From positions 1 through 14,382 of the forward strand of contig CAYQME010000061.1 in assembly GCA_964418645.1 (NCBI GenBank): a DNA stretch of 14,382 nt, in the 5' to 3' direction. A model generated the notes under the pieces. It was not told the DNA's origin. It made no database searches and saw only the letters and a program-made list of their open reading frames with translations. Positions 8,251 through 14,382 of the stretch are shown here, piece after piece. This DNA is from JAADHG01 sp964418645 (lineage in GTDB: Bacteria > Bacteroidota > Bacteroidia > Flavobacteriales > Flavobacteriaceae). The position numbers and the translations under genes were made by a program. Positions within the stretch are counted from its first letter, which is position 1; each line of letters begins with the position of its first letter.

Positions 8251-10203
8251 ATGAAATTTTTTAAAATTAGTGTTGTGTTATGCTTCTTATTAGGACACAA
8301 TATGAGCGCACAAAATGATCTTGTAAAACGTAATACAGATATATTTAGCCCGCTAAGTATTCCTAATGTACAGACACCATATCGTACACAATCTGGAGAG
8401 CCTTCGTCTAAATATTGGCAAAATGAATCGGATTATAAAATTGCTGTTACTTTGGATGATATCAATCATATAGTAGCTGGACAAGTTGAAATTAATTATA
8501 CAAATAATAGTCCGGATAAGTTAGATTACGTTTGGTTGCAATTAGATCAAAATAAATTTAACCCTACTTCTAGAGGTGCTGCAATTACTGGAGCAGTTGG
8601 AGGACGCTTTAGTGGAGATTTAGAAGGAGGATTTAATATTATGTCTGTTGCAGTAAATGGTAAAACAGCGAAATTTATTATTACAGATACAAGAATGCAA
8701 ATACGACTGGATAACGCAATGCAATCTAAAGGTGGAAAATTAACTATTACAATAGGCTATAATTTTAGGGTTCCAGAATATGGTGCTGATAGAATGGGTC
8801 GAATTAAACAAGAACAAGGATGGGTTTATGAAATTGCGCAATGGTATCCAAGAATGGCGGTTTATGATGATGTAAAAGGATGGAATAATGAGCCTTATTT
8901 AGGTTCAGGCGAGTTTTATTTAGACTATGGTAATATAGATTTTAAAATCACAGTTCCTTTTGACCAAATTGTTGTGGGATCGGGAGCATTATTAAATATA
9001 GACGAAGTTTTTCCTAAAAAAATTGCTAGACGTTACAAAAAGGCTCAAAAGAGTGATGAAACGGTTATGGTAATTAATCCAGAAGAGGTTGGAGATACTA
9101 AAGTTACCAGACCAGTTCAAAGTGGTAGCGTGACTTGGCATTTTAAGATAGATGAAACAAGAGATGCTGCTTGGGCAGCTTCAAAAGCTTTTATTTTAGA
9201 TGGCGCTAAAATTAATTTACCTCAAGGTAAAACAGCAATGGCACTTTCAGCTTATACCAAGGAAAGCGCAACTGATGATGGTTGGAATAAATCTACAGAA
9301 TATGTAAAACAATCTATTGAGCACAATTCGAAAATGTGGTTTTCATATACTTATCCAGTTGCAACAAATGTTGCAGGAATAGTTGGTGGAATGGAATATC
9401 CAGGAATTGTTTTTTGCGGATGGAGAGCTAAAACTGCTGGATTATGGGGCGTAACCGATCATGAGTTTGGGCATAATTGGTTCCCAATGGTTGTTGGAAG
9501 TAATGAACGATTGCATCCATGGATGGATGAAGGGTTTAATACATTTATTAACTATTATAGTGGTTTAGCTTATGGTAAGTATCCTCCAAGATTGAATAAT
9601 ATTAGACGCTTTGTTGGGGTACTAACCGATTCTAGAAGAGAATCAATAAATACACCACCAGATGTTGCTCAAACTTATAATTTAGGAATGACAGCCTACC
9701 GAAAACCAGCTATAGGTTTATTTATGTTACGAGAATCTGTATTAGGACATGAACGGTTTGATTTTGCATTTAGAAATTATATTGTAAAATGGGCTTTCAA
9801 ACATCCACGACCTATAGACTTTTTCAATGCTATGGAAAGTGCAGCTGGCGATAATTTAGATTGGTTTTGGAAAGCCTGGTTTTATGGAACAGGTAATATA
9901 GATCAGGGAGTTACTAATATAAGTTATGTTAAAGGAGATTCAAAAAAAGGTGCTGTTATTAATTTAGAAAATAAAGGAGAAGTACCAATGCCTGTTAATT
10001 TGGCACTAACTGATATTAATGGTAAAGTATATCGTTATCATATTCCAGTAGAGGTTTGGATGCGTAGTAATACAATAGTTTACAAAGCAAATACAGATAC
10101 TGAAATTCTTAAAGTGGTAATAGATCCTGATGCTTTATATCCAGATATAGATTTAAGTAACAATGTTATTGAGAAGCTACTAGATCAGACTATAAAAGAT
10201 TGA
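8251..10203 (+). CDS. Secreted M1-family zinc metallopeptidase (second copy, divergent)
   Basis: This 650-residue protein has a signal peptide with cleavage near MSA-QND (residues 18-23). A long N-terminal beta domain (about 60-300) precedes the catalytic domain. The zinc motif HEFGH is at 404-408 and the third ligand Glu427 lies in WMDEGF, exactly the M1 spacing. The amine-binding motif is GGMEYPG (379-385), with Glu382 kept and the usual Asn replaced. Tyr483 in AYRKP fits the catalytic tyrosine. After the catalytic core comes a C-terminal beta domain (about 550-635). It is only distantly similar to the M1 protein at 3846-5477: motif surroundings and length differ, so it is not a recent duplicate. 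It is transcribed away from the propeller/M28/M1 operon and converges on the fad operon. The likely role is degradation of external peptides. Confidence 0.93.
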   Translation: MKFFKISVVLCFLLGHNMSAQNDLVKRNTDIFSPLSIPNVQTPYRTQSGEPSSKYWQNESDYKIAVTLDDINHIVAGQVEINYTNNSPDKLDYVWLQLDQNKFNPTSRGAAITGAVGGRFSGDLEGGFNIMSVAVNGKTAKFIITDTRMQIRLDNAMQSKGGKLTITIGYNFRVPEYGADRMGRIKQEQGWVYEIAQWYPRMAVYDDVKGWNNEPYLGSGEFYLDYGNIDFKITVPFDQIVVGSGALLNIDEVFPKKIARRYKKAQKSDETVMVINPEEVGDTKVTRPVQSGSVTWHFKIDETRDAAWAASKAFILDGAKINLPQGKTAMALSAYTKESATDDGWNKSTEYVKQSIEHNSKMWFSYTYPVATNVAGIVGGMEYPGIVFCGWRAKTAGLWGVTDHEFGHNWFPMVVGSNERLHPWMDEGFNTFINYYSGLAYGKYPPRLNNIRRFVGVLTDSRRESINTPPDVAQTYNLGMTAYRKPAIGLFMLRESVLGHERFDFAFRNYIVKWAFKHPRPIDFFNAMESAAGDNLDWFWKAWFYGTGNIDQGVTNISYVKGDSKKGAVINLENKGEVPMPVNLALTDINGKVYRYHIPVEVWMRSNTIVYKANTDTEILKVVIDPDALYPDIDLSNNVIEKLLDQTIKD

Positions 10204-10252
10204 AAATAAAAAAACGCTTCGTCCAGATAGCAATCGGGATATGAAGCGTTTC
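10204..10252 (-). terminator. Intrinsic terminator of the fad operon, possibly acting in both directions
   Basis: A perfect 9-base inverted repeat (AAACGCTTC at 10212-10220 and GAAGCGTTT at 10243-10251) encloses an inner imperfect stem (CCAGAT / ATCGGG). On the minus strand the hairpin is followed by a run of seven T, then A and four T, right after the acyl-CoA dehydrogenase gene. On the plus strand only a short TTT follows, so termination of the M1 transcript there may be weaker. It fills most of the 69-base gap between the convergent genes. Confidence 0.8.
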
Positions 10253-10272
10253 TAACTAACCAACTAATTCTA

Positions 10273-12084
10273 CTAAAAACAATATTTGTTTTCAATAGTT
10301 ACTTTATCAGCTATAATATTACGTAATTCAATAATATTTGGCATGTTTACATATTTGATGTAGCGTTTTAGACCTACGAGCATCATACGTTGTTCGTCAC
10401 CTTCCGTAAACGAAATTATGGAATGTTTCCCAGCTGTTTCTATAACATCGATGGCACGGAATAAATTTAATTTTGCCATGGCTATTTGTTCTTTCACTTT
10501 GTCTTCTCCTTCTTTTTTAGCCATCTTCTCTGCTCTTAAAATTGCAGATTCTGCCATATAAATTTGGATTAATATATCTGAAGCTGCCAACATTAATTGT
10601 TGATGTTTCTCTATTTTTTCTCCATATTTTTGTAATGCAGCACCTGAAACCATTAAAAACAATTTTTTAAGATTGGCTATAATATGTTTCTCTTCTGAAA
10701 ATAATTCTGAATAATCTGGCATATCAAACGAAGGAATGCTCGTTAGTTCATTAGCCACAGCGGTTGCTGGTCCTAATAAATCAACATGTCCTTTCATTGC
10801 TTTTTTAATAAGCATTCCAATACTTAACATGCGATTAATTTCATTGGTGCCTTCATATATACGAGCAATACGCGCATCTCTCCAAGCAGATTCTATTGGC
10901 GTATCCTCAGAGAATCCCATACCTCCAAATATTTGGATACCTTCATCAGTACAGTTTTGAGTATACTCTGAAACGGCGACTTTTAATATGGAGCATTCAA
11001 TAGCATACTCTTCAACACCCTTTAATTCGGCTTCTTGACGCGTATCTTTTCCATTATTTTGACGTAATGTAATGCGGTCTTCAATATTTTTAGCGGCTCT
11101 ATAGCTTGCCGTTTCACCTACCCAACAGTTAGTTGCCATTTCAGCAATTTTTTGACGAATAGCTCCGAACTTAGCTATTGGTGTGTTGAATTGTACTCGC
11201 TCGTTTGCATATTTAATAGACTCAGTAATTACGCGACGTTGAGCATCTAAACAAGCAGCCGCAAGTTTTATGCGGCCAACATTTAGAGCGTTCATCGCTA
11301 TTTTAAATCCGTTACCACGTGTTGATAACATATTTTCAACAGGAACTTTAGTGTCGTTAAAAAATACTTGACGCGTAGAAGAAGCACGAATGCCTAATTT
11401 GTGTTCTTCTTCTCCCATGGTAATTCCATTAGGATTGTCTTTGTCGTACTCAACAATAAAGCCTGTGATGTTTTTATCGTCTTCAATACGTGCAAATACA
11501 ATCATTAAACTGCAAAAACCTGCATTAGAAATCCACATCTTTTGCCCTGTAATACTGTAATATTTTCCATCACCTGATAAAACAGCTTTTGTTTTTCCAG
11601 AGTTAGCATCACTTCCTGCACTTGGTTCGGTTAAACAATAAGAGCCAAACCATTCTCCAGACGCCAATTTTGGAACGTATTTTTTCTTTTGTTCTTCGGT
11701 TCCATAAAGTGTAATTGGCATAGTACCAATTCCTGTATGTGCACCAAAAGCAGTGCTAAATGATCCTGTAGCTCCCGAAATATAATCGCATACTAACATG
11801 GTATCTACAAAGCCCATTCCCATACCGTCATATTCTTCAGGTACAGAGACGCTTAAAAATCCAAGTTCACCTGCTTTACGCATGCATTCCTCAGTAAGGG
11901 CGTAGTCTTTTTGCTCAAAACGTGCTTTATTTGGCCATATTTCTCGATTTACAAATTCAATGACAACTTCCTTCATCATTTGTTGTTCTTCAGAGAAATC
12001 TTCAGGAGTGAAAATATCTTCACTCTTGGTTTCTTTTACAAGGAATTGCCCACCTCTCAAAATGTCTTTTTCTGTTGTTTCCAT
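10273..12084 (-). CDS. fadE: Acyl-CoA dehydrogenase, long form (FadE-like)
   Basis: This 603-residue flavoenzyme catalyses the first step of fatty-acid beta-oxidation, making trans-2-enoyl-CoA. The first acyl-CoA dehydrogenase signature is seen at 151-159 (LTEPSAGSD) and the second at about 384-413 (QIFGGMGFSEDTP, then RDARIARIYEGT). Glu411 in YEGT is the expected catalytic base, as in medium- and very-long-chain enzymes. KMWIS at 182-186 fits the FAD-contacting segment. The extra C-terminal part (about 430-603) matches the long class (very-long-chain dehydrogenase/B. subtilis FadE type, about 594 residues) rather than the 380-residue short class. It has no signal peptide and is cytosolic. 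It is last in the operon, 33 bases after the thiolase stop, and its transcript ends at the hairpin at 10212-10251. The electron acceptor is expected to be electron-transfer flavoprotein, which is not in the window. Confidence 0.94.
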   Translation of the reverse strand: METTEKDILRGGQFLVKETKSEDIFTPEDFSEEQQMMKEVVIEFVNREIWPNKARFEQKDYALTEECMRKAGELGFLSVSVPEEYDGMGMGFVDTMLVCDYISGATGSFSTAFGAHTGIGTMPITLYGTEEQKKKYVPKLASGEWFGSYCLTEPSAGSDANSGKTKAVLSGDGKYYSITGQKMWISNAGFCSLMIVFARIEDDKNITGFIVEYDKDNPNGITMGEEEHKLGIRASSTRQVFFNDTKVPVENMLSTRGNGFKIAMNALNVGRIKLAAACLDAQRRVITESIKYANERVQFNTPIAKFGAIRQKIAEMATNCWVGETASYRAAKNIEDRITLRQNNGKDTRQEAELKGVEEYAIECSILKVAVSEYTQNCTDEGIQIFGGMGFSEDTPIESAWRDARIARIYEGTNEINRMLSIGMLIKKAMKGHVDLLGPATAVANELTSIPSFDMPDYSELFSEEKHIIANLKKLFLMVSGAALQKYGEKIEKHQQLMLAASDILIQIYMAESAILRAEKMAKKEGEDKVKEQIAMAKLNLFRAIDVIETAGKHSIISFTEGDEQRMMLVGLKRYIKYVNMPNIIELRNIIADKVTIENKYCF

Positions 12085-12117
12085 TGTTTATATTTTATAT
12101 AGTTGTTTGGGTTATCA

Positions 12118-13308
12118 TTAATTTAAAAATTCAAATATTCCTGCGGCACCTTGTCCAGTACCTACGCACATAGTTACCATACCATATTTACCTTGCATAT
12201 TTTGTTTACGCATTTCGTCAAATAATTGTACCGACAATTTTGCTCCAGTACAACCTAATGGATGACCAAGTGCAATGGCACCTCCATTGACATTTACAAT
12301 ATCTTGGTTAAGATTTAGTTCTCGCATTACAGCCAATGATTGCGATGCAAACGCTTCATTTAATTCTATAAGTGATATGTCATTTTGTTTTAATCCAGCT
12401 TGTTTTAATGCCTTTGGAATGGCTTTTACAGGACCAATGCCCATGATTCGAGGTTCTACACCTGCTGCGGCATAATTTATTAGACGTGCTATGGGTTCAA
12501 GGTTTAGCTCTTTAACCATTGCTTCACTCATTACCATTACAAAAGCTGCACCATCGCTCATTTGAGAAGAATTACCAGCGGTTACACTTCCACCTGCTGC
12601 AAATACAGCACGTAGTTTTGCTAAAGCTTCTTTGCTAGTCCCTTTTCTAGGACCTTCATCTTTTGTAACAGTGTAGGATCTTGTTGCTTTCTTTCCGTTT
12701 TCATCTACATAAATCTGATTTACTGAAATGGGTACAATTTGATCTTGAAATCTATTTTCGGCTTGTGCTTTTAATGCTTTCATATGAGAATTAAAAGCAA
12801 ATTCATCTTGATCTTCTCGAGATACTTTAAACTGATTTGCAACAGCTTCGGCTGTGTTTCCCATTCCCCAATAATAATCTTCATGACCAGATGTTGCCAA
12901 ATCATAATTAAGTTCAGGTTTATATCCTGTCATTGGTACGGCGCTCATACTTTCAGCACCACCTGCAATAATACAGTCTGCCATTCCTGCTTGAATTTTG
13001 GCTGTTGCCATGGCGATAGTTTCTAATCCAGAAGAGCAAAACCGATTTACAGTTACTCCTGGAACATCGACAGTATCTAATCCCATAAGTGATATGAGTC
13101 TTGCCATATTTAATCCTTGGGACCCTTCTGGCATTGCATTACCTACTATAACATCGTCTATACGAGTTCTATCTAGGTTTGGCAATTCTTTCATCATGTA
13201 TTGAATGGTTTCTGCTGCTAATTCGTCTGTTCTTTTAAAGCGAAATACACCTCGTGGTGCTTTACCAACTGCTGTTCTGTATGCTTTTACTATATATGCT
13301 TGTTTCAT
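12118..13308 (-). CDS. fadA: Acetyl-CoA acyltransferase (thiolase)
   Basis: This is a thiolase that cleaves 3-ketoacyl-CoA to acetyl-CoA and a shortened acyl-CoA. The start is placed at the ATG at 13306-13308 (MKQAYIVKAYRT), giving 396 residues and the nucleophile Cys91 in NRFCSSG, its usual position. An in-frame ATG at 13344 would add an atypical 12-residue Lys-rich extension and is covered by an inverted repeat. The other signatures are present: NEAF (about 317-320), GGAIALGHPLGCTGA with catalytic His349, and CVGTGQGA with catalytic Cys381. It lies between the hydroxyacyl-CoA dehydrogenase gene (70 bases upstream) and the acyl-CoA dehydrogenase gene (33 bases downstream), so degradative thiolase (FadA) is more likely than a biosynthetic acetoacetyl-CoA thiolase. 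Confidence 0.93.
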   Translation of the reverse strand: MKQAYIVKAYRTAVGKAPRGVFRFKRTDELAAETIQYMMKELPNLDRTRIDDVIVGNAMPEGSQGLNMARLISLMGLDTVDVPGVTVNRFCSSGLETIAMATAKIQAGMADCIIAGGAESMSAVPMTGYKPELNYDLATSGHEDYYWGMGNTAEAVANQFKVSREDQDEFAFNSHMKALKAQAENRFQDQIVPISVNQIYVDENGKKATRSYTVTKDEGPRKGTSKEALAKLRAVFAAGGSVTAGNSSQMSDGAAFVMVMSEAMVKELNLEPIARLINYAAAGVEPRIMGIGPVKAIPKALKQAGLKQNDISLIELNEAFASQSLAVMRELNLNQDIVNVNGGAIALGHPLGCTGAKLSVQLFDEMRKQNMQGKYGMVTMCVGTGQGAAGIFEFLN

Positions 13309-13343
13309 TTGTTTAGATTTTTTGATTATTAGATTTTTAGACA

Positions 13344-13367
13344 TTTTAGATATATAACTATCTAAAA
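13344..13367. repeat. Perfect 9-base inverted repeat upstream of the thiolase gene
   Basis: The arms TTTTAGATA (13344-13352) and TATCTAAAA (13359-13367) are exact reverse complements with a 6-base loop. In the minus-strand mRNA the hairpin ends at the A of the upstream candidate start at 13344. It is AT-rich and lacks a T-run typical of a terminator, so it could be a processing or regulatory hairpin or a DNA-binding site. Function unknown. Confidence 0.6.
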
Positions 13368-13378
13368 TTCTAACTCAT

Positions 13379-14382
13379 CTAATTTCTAAGTGGTTTTCCC
13401 GTTTTTAACATGTGCTGTATGCGTTCTAAAGTTTTGCGTTCTGTACACAAACTCAAGAAAGCTTCACGTTCTATATCTAGTAAGTATTGTTCGCTAACAA
13501 AAGTTGGCTCAGACAAGTCGCCACCTGCCATAACGTAAGCCAATTTATTAGCAATTTTATGGTCGTGTTCACTAATAAACCTACTGGCTTCCATAGAATC
13601 AGTACCTACCAAAAACATACCAAGTGCTTGCTTACCAAGTACTTTTACATCTTTGCGTTTTACGGGTTGCGTATAGCCTTGTTGAGCCATCAGTTTTGCA
13701 TATGCTTTGGCTGTTGCAATTTGTCTATCCTTATTAACTACAACAATATCTTTTCCTTTTTGAAGAATACCTAAATCGAAGGCTTCGTAGGCAGATGTTG
13801 AAACTTTTGCCATTCCTATAGTTAGGAAGAATTCTTGTAAAACATTAAGTTCTACGTCATCTTTTCTAAATGTATCTGATGCTCTTAATGCCATTTCTTT
13901 GGAACCTCCACCACCAGGAATTACACCAACACCAAATTCTACCAAACCTATATAAGTTTCGGCAGCAGCAACTACTTTATCGGCATGCATAGACAATTCA
14001 CAACCACCACCAAGCGCCATTCCATGAGGAGCAGCAATTGTTGGAATAGAGGAATAACGCATACGCATCATTGTATCTTGAAAATACTTAATTGCTCCAT
14101 TAAGCTCGTCGTATTCCTGTTCAACAGCCATCATAAAAATCATACCAATATTGGCACCAACCGAAAAGTTTGCAGCTTGGTTTCCAACTACCAATCCATC
14201 AAAATCTTTTTCAGCTAAATCAATAGCTTTATTTAATCCTGCAAGAACGTCGCCACCAATGGTATTCATTTTAGACTGGAATTCTACATTTACAATGCCG
14301 TCACCTAAATCTTCAACAACAACGCCTGAATTTTTAAATATTTTATTAGATTTTCTAATGTTATCTAGAATAATAAAGGCAT
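13379..14382 (-). CDS. fadN: 3-hydroxyacyl-CoA dehydrogenase/enoyl-CoA hydratase, C-terminal crotonase part (5' end cut by window edge)
   Basis: The frame is open from the right edge to a TAG at 13379-13381, with 333 whole codons visible. The visible part is a crotonase-fold domain: an oxyanion-loop region (GNQAANFSVGANIG), then PHGMALGGGCEL and VEFGVGVIPGGGG. These carry the two catalytic glutamates (visible residues 128 and 148) expected of enoyl-CoA hydratase. In B. subtilis FadN and Bacteroidota relatives of about 790-800 residues, the NAD-binding hydroxyacyl-CoA dehydrogenase domains come first and the hydratase domain is C-terminal, so the missing part is inferred to be the dehydrogenase. 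This is the reverse of the E. coli FadB domain order. It is followed by the thiolase and acyl-CoA dehydrogenase genes. The symbol is assigned by architecture and operon order, not by direct comparison. Confidence 0.87.
   Translation of the reverse strand, partial: AFIILDNIRKSNKIFKNSGVVVEDLGDGIVNVEFQSKMNTIGGDVLAGLNKAIDLAEKDFDGLVVGNQAANFSVGANIGMIFMMAVEQEYDELNGAIKYFQDTMMRMRYSSIPTIAAPHGMALGGGCELSMHADKVVAAAETYIGLVEFGVGVIPGGGGSKEMALRASDTFRKDDVELNVLQEFFLTIGMAKVSTSAYEAFDLGILQKGKDIVVVNKDRQIATAKAYAKLMAQQGYTQPVKRKDVKVLGKQALGMFLVGTDSMEASRFISEHDHKIANKLAYVMAGGDLSEPTFVSEQYLLDIEREAFLSLCTERKTLERIQHMLKTGKPLRN

Noticed and set aside
3846..10203. Recent tandem duplication of the two M1 genes
   Set aside because: Lengths (543 and 650), motif surroundings and C-terminal regions differ too much. 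They share only the family signature residues.
13309..13344. Twelve-residue N-terminal extension of the thiolase
   Set aside because: The extension is Lys-rich, unlike thiolase N-termini. Starting at 13308 places the active Cys at the usual position 91, and the upstream ATG lies in a hairpin.
14269..14269. ATG at 14269 as the start of the crotonase-type gene
   Set aside because: The frame continues without a stop to the window edge with recognisable crotonase N-terminal sequence, so this Met is internal.

Overview
The window is AT-rich and fits a Flavobacteriaceae-type member of the Bacteroidota. Three things support this: promoter elements resembling the Bacteroidota TAnnTTTG box, no obvious Shine-Dalgarno sequences, and signal peptides that all end in Ser-Gln or Ala-Gln. 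I see no RNA gene, CRISPR array, insertion sequence, integrase or phage gene. The content looks like ordinary chromosome.

Region A (1-8085, minus strand) reads leftwards. It encodes a secreted beta-propeller/NTF2-like fusion, a secreted M28-type metallopeptidase with a fibronectin-like tail, a secreted M1 metallopeptidase, a cytosolic YdeI/OmdA-type protein, and a very large secreted Asp-box (VPS10/sortilin-like) propeller protein that runs off the left edge. The first four genes are separated by only 25, 18 and 5 bases and look like one operon. The large propeller gene follows after 79 bases and probably has its own promoter.

Region B (8086-8250) is a divergent promoter region. To its right, on the plus strand, is a second secreted M1-family metallopeptidase (8251-10203). 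Regions A and B together look like a locus for degrading peptides outside the cytoplasm. Five of the six proteins carry signal peptides and three are zinc peptidases.

Region C (10273-14382, minus strand) is a fatty-acid beta-oxidation operon. It contains the C-terminal crotonase half of a 3-hydroxyacyl-CoA dehydrogenase/enoyl-CoA hydratase (cut by the right edge), then a thiolase, then a long-form acyl-CoA dehydrogenase. This is the gene order of Bacillus subtilis fadN-fadA-fadE. A strong hairpin at 10212-10251 separates this operon from the convergent M1 gene.

No convincing new system was found. The most interesting points are the M28 zinc-ligand position occupied by Asp instead of His, the propeller-NTF2 fusion leading a peptidase operon, a 14-base element shared upstream of two exported-protein genes, and a perfect inverted repeat over the apparent first start codon of the thiolase gene.
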